From Sulfurisoma sp963709555 (GTDB taxonomy: Bacteria > Pseudomonadota > Gammaproteobacteria > Burkholderiales > Rhodocyclaceae): a DNA stretch of 64,000 nucleotides. The position numbers were made by a program, and so were the translations under genes. Positions 20,666 to 30,770 of the stretch are shown here, piece after piece (positions within the stretch are counted from its first letter, which is position 1; the number at the start of each line of letters is the position of its first letter). Location of the stretch: contig CAVPWR010000008.1 of the NCBI GenBank assembly GCA_963709555.1, forward strand, positions 937,466-1,001,465. Direction: 5' to 3'. The notes beneath the pieces were generated by a model that searched no databases, had not been told where the DNA came from, and saw only the letters and a program-made list of their open reading frames with translations.

Positions 20666-22007
20666 TCAGGTGCTTCTTGATGGCGAAACTATTCACGTAG
20701 GCATCCGCCTTGGCCGGGTCGAACTCCTTGCCCATGACCTTGAACTTCTTCATGGTCTCCTTCGGCGGCGTCATGCCGACTTCGGCCATGTATTTCTTCG
20801 CGTCGGTGAGCAGATAGACCTTCTCGGCGATGTCCTTGTACTTGACGTCGCCCTTGACGTAGCCCCAGCGCTTCATCTGCGACAGGATCCAGTAGGCCAT
20901 CGAGTACCAGGGGAAAGGATCGTAGTCGACACGCTCGGGCACGTTCACGACGTTGCCGAGGCCGTCGGCGAACTTGCCGGTTAGCACCTGTTCGAGCACC
21001 GCCTTGGGCTGGTTGAGGTAATTGGCCGGCGACAAAACCTCGGCCATGATCGGCCGGTTCTTCGGGTCGCGCGCCATCGCCGCCGACTTGAGGATCGCAC
21101 GGTAGAGCGCGGCGAAGGTGTTGGGGTTCTGCTTGACGAACTCGGTCGGAATCGCGAACGAGCAGCAGGGATGGCCGTCCCAGATATCGCGCGAGAGGAC
21201 ATGGATGAAGCCGACCTCGTCGAACACCGCACGCTGGTTGACCGGGTCGGGACCGAGGAAGCCGTCGATGTTGCCGGCGCGCAGGTTGGCCACCATCTCC
21301 GGCGGCGGCACCACGCGCAGCTGCACATCCTTGTCCGGATCCAGGCCATTCTCGGCGAGGTAGTAGCGCAGCAGGAAGTTGTGCATCGAGTACTCGAAGG
21401 GAATGGCGAACTTGAAGCCCTTCCAGTTCTTCGGATCGCGATTGCCCTTGTGCTTCATCGCCAGGGTGATGGCCTGGCCGTTGATGTTCTGGATGGTCAT
21501 CACGTTGGTCGGCGATGCGGTCGAGCCCACCCCCATCGAGATGGCCAGCGGCATCGGCGCCAGCATGTGGCTGGCGTCGTATTCCTTGTTCAGCACCTTG
21601 TCGCGGATCAGCGCCCAGCCGGCCGTCTTCATCATGCTGACGTTGAGGCCTTCCTTCTTGTAGAAGCCCAGCGGCTCGGCCATGATCAGCGGACTGGCAC
21701 AGGTGATCGGGATGAAGCCGACCTTGAGATCCTTCTTCTCCAGCGCGCCCTTTTCCTGCGCCATCGCCTCGAGCGTGCCGAAGGGAATCAGCGAGGAGAT
21801 CGCGGCCCATGCGGTCGAGGCGCCGACGACGGAGAGGAAGCGGCGGCGCTCGGCATCCCTGGGGAAGAGCGCCTTCATCACCGTGGTCTCGATGACCCGG
21901 CGGTTCAGCGCCTCGGTCTCGGCAATTTCATGCTCGGTCTGGCTGGCATGATGGCCGCAGCTGCAGCCGGCATGGAGGGTGACATTCGGGTCGAAGGGGT
22001 TGTCCAT
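20666..22007 (-). CDS. Nitrate/cyanate-type ABC transporter substrate-binding protein
   Basis: Periplasmic NrtA/CynA-like binding protein. The N-terminus carries a Cys/His-rich lead (HAGCSCGHHASQTEH) and then a twin-arginine signal (ERRRFLSVVGASTAWAA), so Tat export is likely. The mature part has KVGFIPITCASPLIMAEPLGF and GFLGPDPVNQ typical of the family. The reading frame runs on into the permease gene; one extra C before 20668 would restore a TGA at 20666-20668, 17 bp before the permease start. It heads the cyanate operon behind a sigma54 promoter. Confidence 0.92.
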
Positions 22008-22047
22008 GATCTTAAGCTCCTTGTGAGAGAAATCTGTTTATTACTCT

Positions 22048-22062
22048 GCATCATCCGTGCCA
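22048..22062 (-). promoter_or_regulatory. Predicted sigma54 promoter of the cyanate operon
   Basis: Minus strand TGGCACGGATGATGC: GG at -24 and GC at -12 with exact spacing, and a complete TGGCACG half. Transcription would start near 22036, about 29 nt before the binding-protein ATG. Confidence 0.8.
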
Positions 22063-22153
22063 TGCGCCTGAAGCCTCTCGAGGCACCATTTGCAGCACGC
22101 ATTCCGAAAATTCCGCACCGCACGGGTGCATGCCTTTTCCGCCATGCACCAAT

Positions 22154-22342
22154 TCAGAATTCCAGTAGCTGGAAGTCGGCCTTGGTCACGCCGCATTCGG
22201 GGCAGTACCAGTCGTCGGGCAGGTCCGCGAGGCGGGTGCCGGGGGGTATCCCCTCCGCGGGCAGACCCTGCGCCTCGTCGTAGATCCAGCCGCAGACGAC
22301 GCAGACCCACTGCTGGTATTCTGTAAGGACTTCTGCATCCAT
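22154..22342 (-). CDS. Rubredoxin
   Basis: Small iron protein that shuttles single electrons. It is 62 residues with the two iron-binding knuckles CVVCGWIYDEAQG and WYCPECGVTKADF. It lies 3 bp after the DUF302 gene, so it is the last gene of the operon that begins with the acyl-CoA-dehydrogenase-like flavoprotein; an electron-transfer partnership with that enzyme is a reasonable inference. Confidence 0.96.
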   Translation of the reverse strand: MDAEVLTEYQQWVCVVCGWIYDEAQGLPAEGIPPGTRLADLPDDWYCPECGVTKADFQLLEF

Positions 22343-22345
22343 GAA

Positions 22346-22738
22346 TCACTCCTTGACGTCATCGAGCGCGGCGAGAATCCGCGCGAAAATTTCATCCAGT
22401 TCGCAACCGATCGCATCGAGCGCGGGGTTGTCATACGGTTCGAAAATCCATGACGGCATGCGGCATGCCACCCAGGTCCTGCCCTCGTGCTCGCAAACGT
22501 GGATGCGGATCGGGATGTCGAGGCCGGCACGTTTGTCCGCGGCCCAGACCTTGACGGCAAAGTCCGGACGAAAGATTTCGAGGATCTGGTCGGGCGGAAC
22601 CTCGATCCCCTTCCTGGCACAATTGGCCTGACCGTTGATGTGAGCGACCAGGCCCATCGGCACGGCTGCGGCCGCCTCGGTCAGGCGCTCGATCGCGGCA
22701 GTGGCAGGGAGGCGGACGACGAAGCGCTTGAGTTCCAT
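22346..22738 (-). CDS. DUF302 domain protein
   Basis: 130 residues, one DUF302 domain; function unknown. The start MELKRFVVRLPATAAIERL is preceded by GAGGTG and was chosen over a longer in-frame start with no ribosome site. Conserved-looking parts are VFGP-like RPDFAVKVWAADKRAGLDIPIRIHV and the Cys in AIGCELDEIFARIL. It sits 10 bp after the flavoprotein gene and 3 bp before rubredoxin. Confidence 0.85.
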   Translation of the reverse strand: MELKRFVVRLPATAAIERLTEAAAAVPMGLVAHINGQANCARKGIEVPPDQILEIFRPDFAVKVWAADKRAGLDIPIRIHVCEHEGRTWVACRMPSWIFEPYDNPALDAIGCELDEIFARILAALDDVKE

Positions 22739-22748
22739 GGCGAACACC

Positions 22749-23951
22749 TCAGGCCACGGCACAGCCGGTGCCGCCACCCTCGATGCGGGCGATCTCGCGT
22801 CGCAGGTGCTTGGTCGCGGGCGTCACGATGGCGATGAAGTAGGCCTCGCGCAGACGCCGCTGGGCCGGGCTTTTCTGCAGGTAGCCTTTGGCGCCCATGT
22901 GCAGCAGTGCCGAATTCGCCGCCTTCAGCGACATCTCGCCGCCGGCCAGGCGCAGCTTGAGGATGTCGAGCACGACGTCGGCCTGCGGATTGGCGGTGAT
23001 GGTTTCGGCCAGGGCGTAGGTCGCCGCACGCGCCTCCTGCAATGCGGAATCGATATCCTCGACCTGGTCGTCGAGGAACTGGTTGACGTGGGCGTGGGTC
23101 CTGTTCGACTGCTTCATCATGTCGGTGCAGGCCTCGATCAGCCCGAGACCCATGCCCATCTGCGCCAGGATCATGCCGGGCTTGATGCGGCGGACGTAGG
23201 CCTTCGACTGTCCCGGATGCGACAGCACCATCCCATCCGGCACGAAGGTTTCCTTGAAATGGCAGGCCAGGGTGCGGGTGCCGTCGAGCGCGACGAAGTG
23301 GGCGCAGTCCACCAGCTTGAAGCCGGGCTGATTGCAGTCGACCAGCACGAAGACCAGTCCGTCGTCGCCCTTGGCCGCCCCTTCCACCGGGCAGCCGGTG
23401 GTGAAGTAGTGCGCCGGGCCGAGGTTCGACACCCACGGCAGCACGCCGTTGATGAGGTAGCCGCCATCGACCTTTTTCGCCGACAGTCGGAAATCCTCGA
23501 TGGTGTCGCAGGACTTGACCGTGTTGGACAGGCCGGTGCCGACCAGCACCTCGCCGCGGGCGATGCGCGGCAGGAAGGAAGCCTTCAGCGCGGCGTTGTC
23601 GGACATCTGGATGTAGCGGGCGCAGGCCGTCTGGCACCAGACCAGAAATCCGGTGGACAGGCAATGCCTGGCCGCCTCTTCCATCACCTGGATGACGTGC
23701 TTGAGGCCGAGGCCGTTACCGCCATGCTCCGGAGCCATGGCGCCGCGGAAGCCGCCGATGGCCCCCAACTCGCGCAAGAAGCTTTCCGGATATTCGGCCT
23801 TGAGGTCAACGTCAACCACTTTCGGCGCCAGCTTCTCTGTCGTGAGTTTGCGTACGGCCGCGAGGCTGGCGGCGGACTCCTCGAGCTGCTGGGTGTAGTC
23901 GCGCGCCGATGCATCGTTGAAGGATGCCTTGAGGGTTGCGGTGGCGGACAT
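22749..23951 (-). CDS. Acyl-CoA-dehydrogenase-fold flavoprotein
   Basis: 400-residue member of the acyl-CoA dehydrogenase/flavin monooxygenase superfamily. The N-terminal helical domain, beta domain (VGTGLSNTVKSCDTIEDF, VSNLGPAHYFTTG) and C-terminal helical domain are all present. The region where true dehydrogenases carry the catalytic Glu is not recognisable to me, so it may be an oxygenase-like or atypical member. The start has AGGAG 7 bp upstream (MSATATLKASF). It heads an operon with DUF302 and rubredoxin behind a sigma54 promoter. Confidence 0.88.
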   Translation of the reverse strand: MSATATLKASFNDASARDYTQQLEESAASLAAVRKLTTEKLAPKVVDVDLKAEYPESFLRELGAIGGFRGAMAPEHGGNGLGLKHVIQVMEEAARHCLSTGFLVWCQTACARYIQMSDNAALKASFLPRIARGEVLVGTGLSNTVKSCDTIEDFRLSAKKVDGGYLINGVLPWVSNLGPAHYFTTGCPVEGAAKGDDGLVFVLVDCNQPGFKLVDCAHFVALDGTRTLACHFKETFVPDGMVLSHPGQSKAYVRRIKPGMILAQMGMGLGLIEACTDMMKQSNRTHAHVNQFLDDQVEDIDSALQEARAATYALAETITANPQADVVLDILKLRLAGGEMSLKAANSALLHMGAKGYLQKSPAQRRLREAYFIAIVTPATKHLRREIARIEGGGTGCAVA

Positions 23952-24000
23952 GGGCTTTCTCCTGAATGGCGGGTGTATGGAAGGTATTGACCACTCCATT

Positions 24001-24015
24001 GCATTCCCTGTGCCA
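24001..24015 (-). promoter_or_regulatory. Predicted sigma54 promoter of the flavoprotein-DUF302-rubredoxin operon
   Basis: Minus strand TGGCACAGGGAATGC with correct GG-N10-GC spacing. The start site would be near 23990, about 39 nt before the flavoprotein ATG. Confidence 0.78.
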
Positions 24016-24082
24016 CCCAAGCGAACATATTGCAATCAGATAGTTACGAAATAAGTCCGACTTTCGGCAAGAACAATGAGTG

Positions 24083-24093
24083 AACAATTTGTT
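24083..24093. promoter_or_regulatory. Possible activator-binding palindrome
   Basis: AACAATTTGTT, an odd-centred palindrome in the AT-richest part of the divergent region. It lies about 70 bp upstream of one sigma54 promoter and 118 bp upstream of the other, a usual distance for an enhancer site. Assignment to the nearby NifA-like regulator is inference. Confidence 0.35.
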
Positions 24094-24210
24094 AACACAT
24101 TGCCTAGCCATCTCCAGAGCGAGGGAAGCTTCGTCACCGCGCCCGATTCTTTCCCTAACTGTCTGCCGCAAATGAAGAACTTCGCGGCTTGGCGGGATGT
24201 GCCCCGAACT

Positions 24211-24225
24211 TGGCACGCATTCTGC
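24211..24225 (+). promoter_or_regulatory. Predicted sigma54 promoter of osmC
   Basis: TGGCACGCATTCTGC, exact spacing, one deviation in the -12 part (CTGC for TTGC). Start near 24237, about 55 nt before the osmC ATG. Confidence 0.75.
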
Positions 24226-24291
24226 GAAGGCCCGTATGACGCGCCTTCCGCCGCGCTCGATCCATTACCGAATCACTCATTGGAGAACGCC

Positions 24292-24834
24292 ATGAATGCA
24301 CCCGCCGAAACCATCACCACCTACCTGAAGCCCATCGATCGCGAAGGACTGCTGAAGTTCGCCGCTTCGGGCAAGGACAACCCCGAGCGCAAGGGGACGA
24401 ACAAGGTGCACACCGTGATGAAAGGCATGTTCCGCACCTGGAGCTTCGTCGGTGAGCACAACCCCGTGGTCGTCGACGAGCCGCTGCACCTCTTCGGCGA
24501 AAACACCGTGCCGGCCCCGGGGGAGATCGCGCTTTCCGCGCTGGGCGGCTGCCTTGGCGTCGGCATCACCGCCGTGGCCACCTTCCGCCAGGTCAAGCTC
24601 TCCAAGCTGGAGATCTTCCTCGAGGCGGACATCGGCAATACCGCGGCCTGGGGCGCCGGCGGCGCCGAGCGCACTCCTGCGCAAATGGGCTTCCAGGACA
24701 TCCGGGTCAAGGTGCTGGTCGAAGGCGACGCCACGCGCGAAGAACTCGACGACATCGTCAAGCAGGCCAACTACTGCTCGCCGGTCGCGAACACCATGCG
24801 CAATCCCGTGCCGTTCAGCATCTCGACACTCTGA
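24292..24834 (+). CDS. OsmC-family protein
   Basis: 180-residue OsmC/Ohr-fold protein; relatives reduce organic hydroperoxides with two Cys. One Cys lies in LSALGGCLGVGITAVA, the family's first redox position, and the second in KQANYCSPVANTMRNPVP. The ATG at 24292 has GGAG 8 bp upstream and starts MNAPAETITTYL; a longer in-frame start upstream would cross the sigma54 promoter. It is divergent from the flavoprotein operon and both have -24/-12 promoters. Confidence 0.9.
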   Translation: MNAPAETITTYLKPIDREGLLKFAASGKDNPERKGTNKVHTVMKGMFRTWSFVGEHNPVVVDEPLHLFGENTVPAPGEIALSALGGCLGVGITAVATFRQVKLSKLEIFLEADIGNTAAWGAGGAERTPAQMGFQDIRVKVLVEGDATREELDDIVKQANYCSPVANTMRNPVPFSISTL

Positions 24835-24859
24835 GCTTCAGCGCGTCCGGCGCCGGCAA

Positions 24860-24874
24860 AAAGTCGGCGCTGGC
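24860..24874 (+). repeat. Dispersed 15-bp word, copy 4 (intergenic)
   Basis: Exact AAAGTCGGCGCTGGC between the convergent osmC and regulator genes. Here it forms the 3' half of a hairpin (GCGCCG, loop, CGGCGC), so this copy may act as a terminator for both genes. Confidence 0.8.
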
Positions 24875-24904
24875 GGGACGGTGCGCCCGGTGGACCCGGC
24901 CGCC

Positions 24905-26523
<1,619 letters not shown>

Positions 26524-26533
26524 GCGCCGGTCG

Positions 26534-27265
26534 TCACCCTTCAGTCAGGGTCATCAGGATGTCGGCATACCAGGCGCAGTTCAGCCCCAGTGCCTCGTCG
26601 AGGTCAAGGTCGCGCGTACCGACATCGAGCCGGGCGGAGTGGACGCCGAGCAGCAGCCATGGCAGTTCGCCCTGCAGCGATTCAGGCCTGGCGTCGCGCA
26701 TGACGACGGGGGCGCCGCTGGTGCCGCGGTGGGTGCGCGCGTCGGTGAGGAAATAGCCCTCCCCCTGAAAGCGCAACCCGAAAGGCGAGGCGGCCATGGC
26801 CTGGCGCACGACGGGCAGGTGGTGCCGCGCATCGTGGAACCCGAGCGGGAAACCCACCACCAGCAAGGGCGTGCCGACCTTGACCTGGTCGAGGCGTCCG
26901 AGCAGGTGCTGCGGCGTGAAAGCGCGAATCACCGCCGTCTTCGGCAGGGCGGCGCGGTCGATTTCGATCACCGCCACGTCGATCTCTCCTGCGGTGTCGA
27001 GGCCCTGGCGCCACAGCCCCTTGCCATCGCGATACAAGGGCATGGAGAAGCCGGTCGATGCAGCCAGGTTGTTCGGGTTGATGTGCAGTTCGATCTCGAT
27101 GCGATCGGGAAAGTGTTCGCTGGGTTCGTCGAACATCACATGCCGGCTGGTCGCCAGGAAGAGCCGATCGGCCCGCGCGAAGAAAAAGCCGCTGGCATTG
27201 GTGAGCGGTTTCTTGCCGTCAAAGGTGAGGATGTGCGCGGCGGCAAGGAAAAGGGATTCGATCAT
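26534..27265 (-). CDS. Trypsin-like serine protease
   Basis: 243-residue cytoplasmic protease-like protein with the triad in order: His in LATSRHVMFDEP, Asp in IDVAVIEIDRAAL, Ser in HRGTSGAPVVMRD. No signal peptide or PDZ domain is evident. The start at 27263-27265 (MIESLFLAAAHIL) fits the domain boundary. It lies between the sigma54 activator gene (11 bp away) and the alpha-E gene; the target is unknown. Confidence 0.85.
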   Translation of the reverse strand: MIESLFLAAAHILTFDGKKPLTNASGFFFARADRLFLATSRHVMFDEPSEHFPDRIEIELHINPNNLAASTGFSMPLYRDGKGLWRQGLDTAGEIDVAVIEIDRAALPKTAVIRAFTPQHLLGRLDQVKVGTPLLVVGFPLGFHDARHHLPVVRQAMAASPFGLRFQGEGYFLTDARTHRGTSGAPVVMRDARPESLQGELPWLLLGVHSARLDVGTRDLDLDEALGLNCAWYADILMTLTEG

Positions 27266-27308
27266 TAGCGGGGCACCGTTTCGATGGGCCGCGCGGTCGC
27301 GCGGAAAA

Positions 27309-28274
27309 TTACTGGTTCTCGCCCGACCCGTTGTTTCGCTGGTGCAGATGGAAATACTGCCGGGCCACGGCGGCGTGTATGGCGCCGATGTCGGCCTGCA
27401 CCTGGTCGAGGTATTCATGCAGCACGGGGGATGTTAGCCCCTCCAGCTTCATTCCGTCGAGGCGACGCCAGGCCTTGCGCACCTGCTTCATCGCATCCAG
27501 ATGCTGCGGCAGCGTGGACAGGCAGCCTTCGATCTCGGCGAGGCAGTGTTTCACGGTGCGCGGGAAATGGGGGTCCTTCAGCAGGAATTCCGCCACGTCG
27601 TGGCTGCGCACGTGTACGCCGACATGGTTGCGATACATCTGGTAGGCCGAGAGGGCGTTCAGGGTGCTGATCCAGGCGCGTTCGCTGGTCAGAACGGCCA
27701 GCGCCGAGTCGACAGGCAGATGCACGGCCGAGTTGACGTCGACGATGCGCGTGGTCATGTCGGCGCGCTCCATGTTGCGCCCGAGCTTGATGAACTGATA
27801 GGCCACGTCGCGGCTCATGGAACCGGTGATCAGGCCGACGATGGATTCGCGCTGGCCGATGACGGCACGCAGCACCTCGTCGCGCGGGCCACGGCCGATC
27901 AATGTGCGTGCCGCGTTCTCGCGGATGTAGAGGTAGAGGCTGTTGATCCTCTCCCACAGTTCCATCGGCAGCACCTCCCGCACCGTGCGGGTGTTCTCGC
28001 GCGCGTTGTGGATGCTGGAGATGATGGAACTTGGATTGTCCTCGTCCTCGATGAGGAAGCGGATGATGCTGTCCTCGTCGGCCTGGGGGTAGCGCTTGCC
28101 GAACTCGGCGTCGAGGCCGGCCACCTTGATCAGCACATCCCAGCCGAAGCTGGCGTTGACCGGCAGGTCGAGCAGCACCTGGGTGGTGCTGTTGATGAGC
28201 CGCGCCGTGTTTTCGGCGCGCTCGAGGTAGCGGCCCACCCAGTAGAGATTTTCGGCGACGCGCGACAGCATCAT
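27309..28274 (-). CDS. Alpha-E domain protein
   Basis: 321-residue all-helical protein of the Alpha-E family (formerly DUF403), starting MMLSRVAENLYWVGRYLERAENTAR. The family is the constant partner of a circularly permuted ATP-grasp protein, and comparative genomics links both to peptide-forming or peptide-modifying systems with transglutaminase and Anbu proteins. The start ATG overlaps the ATP-grasp stop (ATGA). Confidence 0.94.
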   Translation of the reverse strand: MMLSRVAENLYWVGRYLERAENTARLINSTTQVLLDLPVNASFGWDVLIKVAGLDAEFGKRYPQADEDSIIRFLIEDEDNPSSIISSIHNARENTRTVREVLPMELWERINSLYLYIRENAARTLIGRGPRDEVLRAVIGQRESIVGLITGSMSRDVAYQFIKLGRNMERADMTTRIVDVNSAVHLPVDSALAVLTSERAWISTLNALSAYQMYRNHVGVHVRSHDVAEFLLKDPHFPRTVKHCLAEIEGCLSTLPQHLDAMKQVRKAWRRLDGMKLEGLTSPVLHEYLDQVQADIGAIHAAVARQYFHLHQRNNGSGENQ

Positions 28275-29740
28275 GCCTCCCCGGTATCCACGATCCAGGT
28301 GTCCTTGCTGCCGCCGCCCTGGGAGGAATTGACCACCAGCGAGCCCTGGCGCAGGGCGACACGAGTCAGCCCGCCGGTGGTGGCGTAGAGGCGGTTCGAC
28401 TGCAGCACGAAGGGGCGCAGGTCGAGGTGGCGCGGCGCGAGCTGGTCGCCGACCATGGTGGGCGCCGTGGAGATCGCCAGCGTCGGCTGCGCCATGTAGT
28501 TGCGCGGGTTGGCGCGGATCAGGTCGGCGAACTTGCGCCGCTCCTCTTCGCTCGCGCGCGGACCGATGAGCATGCCGTAGCCGCCGGACTCGTTGGCCGG
28601 CTTCACCACCAGCTTGTCGAGATTGGCGAGGACGTAGTCGCGTTGCGTGTCGTCCATGCACAGCCAGCTCGGCACGTTGGGGATGATCGGATCCTGGTCG
28701 AGGTAGTACTTGATGATCTGCGGCACGAAGGTGTAGACCACCTTGTCGTCGGCGACGCCGGCGCCCGGGGCGTTGGCGATGCCGACCTTGCCGGCCTTCC
28801 ACGCCCGCATCAGGCCGGGCACGCCCAGCATCGAGTCGGGGCGGAAGGCCTCGGGATCGAGGAAGTCGTCGTCGATGCGGCGGTAGACCACGTCCACCCG
28901 GCGCAGGCCGGAGATGGTCTTCATATACACGCAGTCGTCGGCCTTGACGACCAGGTCGGAACCCTCGACCAGGATGGCGCCCATCTTCTGCGCCAGGTAG
29001 CTGTGCTCGAAATAAGCCGAGTTGTAGATGCCGGGGGTCAGGACCACCACCACCGGACGATCGTCCTGGCGCGGCGACAGTGCCGCCAGCGTGTCGTAGA
29101 GCTGGGTCGGGTAGTCGTCGACGGGCAGGATGTCGCTCGACTTGAACAACTCGGGGAACAGGCGCTTCATCAGCTGCCGGTTTTCCAGCATGTAGGACAC
29201 GCCGGACGGCACGCGCAGGTTGTCCTCGAGCACATAGACCGTGCCGTCGCCATCACGCACCAAGTCGGTGCCGCAAACATGGGCCCACACCCCAAAACGG
29301 GGCGTCATGCCCCGGCAGCATTCGCGGAAATTCTTCGAACCCGCCAATACCTCGGCCGGAAAGACGCCGTCCTTGACGATGCGCTGGGCGTTGTAGAGGT
29401 CGTCGATGAACAGGTTGAGGGCGGTCAACCGCTGTTTCAGGCCGGCATCGATGCGGTCCCATTCGCGTTTCGACATGGTGCGCGGAATGATGTCGAAGGG
29501 CCAGGCGCGGTCGATGTTGCCCGCCTCGCTGTAGACGGTGAAGGTGATGCCCATGGCCATGATCGCCGCGTCGACGGCCTCGCGGCGGGCCACCAGCTCT
29601 TTGGCGCCGAGGTGGTTGACGTAGTCGAACAGGGCCCGTGCCGCCGGACGCGGGCGCAGGTCGTCTCCCAGCAGCTCGTCGTAAATGCCGGGCTGCGGGT
29701 AGTCGATCAGATCTATGCTCTGCGTGGTCCTGGCGTTCAT
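28271..29740 (-). CDS. Circularly permuted ATP-grasp protein
   Basis: 489-residue protein of the circularly permuted ATP-grasp family (two DUF404/407 domains), predicted to ligate an amine to a carboxylate using ATP. It has VYVLEDNLRVPSGVSYMLENR and KLVVKPANESGGYGMLIGP, both typical. It is intact and translationally coupled to the alpha-E gene. It is divergent from the Anbu gene, 147 bp away, an arrangement seen in Anbu islands of proteobacteria. Confidence 0.94.
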   Translation of the reverse strand: MNARTTQSIDLIDYPQPGIYDELLGDDLRPRPAARALFDYVNHLGAKELVARREAVDAAIMAMGITFTVYSEAGNIDRAWPFDIIPRTMSKREWDRIDAGLKQRLTALNLFIDDLYNAQRIVKDGVFPAEVLAGSKNFRECCRGMTPRFGVWAHVCGTDLVRDGDGTVYVLEDNLRVPSGVSYMLENRQLMKRLFPELFKSSDILPVDDYPTQLYDTLAALSPRQDDRPVVVVLTPGIYNSAYFEHSYLAQKMGAILVEGSDLVVKADDCVYMKTISGLRRVDVVYRRIDDDFLDPEAFRPDSMLGVPGLMRAWKAGKVGIANAPGAGVADDKVVYTFVPQIIKYYLDQDPIIPNVPSWLCMDDTQRDYVLANLDKLVVKPANESGGYGMLIGPRASEEERRKFADLIRANPRNYMAQPTLAISTAPTMVGDQLAPRHLDLRPFVLQSNRLYATTGGLTRVALRQGSLVVNSSQGGGSKDTWIVDTGEA

Positions 29741-29887
29741 GGCCTGTCTTGCGGCGCTTATCCCGTGATGTCACATGTTGCAGTATCCATAGCAACAAGC
29801 AGGCCACCCCTAATCCGCCGCGATCGGGCTTCCACGCGGTGCGGGATGCCCTTACAATGGAGCAGCCCATTTCATCCCTGCCTGCCA

Positions 29888-30670
29888 ATGACCTACTGCC
29901 TCGCCATCAACGTCAACGACGGCCTCGTGTTCTGTTCCGATTCGCGCACCAACGCGGGCACGGACAACGTCAGCGTCTATTCCAAGATGCATACCTTTGC
30001 CTGGCCGGGCCAGCGTTCCTTCGTGCTGCTATCCGCCGGCAACCTGGCGACCACCCAGGCCGTGGTCAAGAAACTTAACGGCGACATCCCCGCCGGACTG
30101 GCGCCCAACCTGCTGACGGTCAACAGCATGCAGGAAGCGGCCGATTATCTAGGCGTCGTCAGCACCCAGGTGCAGAAGCTGCATACCAGCCGGGACACGG
30201 CCACCACCAGCTTCGAGGCGACCTTCATCTTCGGCGGCCAAATCGCCGGCCAGGCACCGGAGATGTTCATGGTCTATCCGCAGGGCAACTACATCCACGA
30301 GTCGCGCGAGCATCCCTTCCTGCAGATCGGCGAGATCAAGTACGGCAAACCGATACTCGACCGGGTGATCAAACGCGACGTGTCCCTCGAGCGCTCGGCG
30401 CGCTGCGCCCTGGTATCGATGAATTCGACCATCCGCAGCAATGTCACCGTCGGACCGCCAGTGGAACTGCTGATCTACGAGCGCGACAGCCTCGGCGAGG
30501 GCAGGAGGATCTATTTCAGCGAGGACGACCCCTACGCGCGGCAACTGTCCGAGCGCTGGAACGAGGGGCTGATGAAGGCCCTGCAGGACCTGCCCCACTT
30601 TCCGTGGGAGACGGAAACGAAGGCTGCCGACGACGAGCACCGGGTCTTCAACTTCCCCGGCAACACCTGA
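29888..30670 (+). CDS. Anbu (proteasome-related) peptidase
   Basis: 260-residue member of the Anbu branch of Ntn hydrolases, related to HslV and 20S proteasome beta subunits. It starts MTYCLAINVNDGLVFCSDSRTNAG; removal of Met would expose the Thr nucleophile, with Asp and Lys expected in the following strands. The start codon was fixed by this N-terminal Thr requirement. The physiological substrate is unknown. Neighbours (alpha-E, ATP-grasp, transglutaminase) are its known genomic companions. Confidence 0.93.
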   Translation: MTYCLAINVNDGLVFCSDSRTNAGTDNVSVYSKMHTFAWPGQRSFVLLSAGNLATTQAVVKKLNGDIPAGLAPNLLTVNSMQEAADYLGVVSTQVQKLHTSRDTATTSFEATFIFGGQIAGQAPEMFMVYPQGNYIHESREHPFLQIGEIKYGKPILDRVIKRDVSLERSARCALVSMNSTIRSNVTVGPPVELLIYERDSLGEGRRIYFSEDDPYARQLSERWNEGLMKALQDLPHFPWETETKAADDEHRVFNFPGNT

Positions 30671-30770
30671 TCCCTGAGCTTCGTTTCGCCGTGGCGGCAA
30701 GCGCCGCCGAATAGCCGGCACGTTCGTTGCATGGGGTTTCGTCAGTTTCCAGAAGAACTGACAGGAACCC

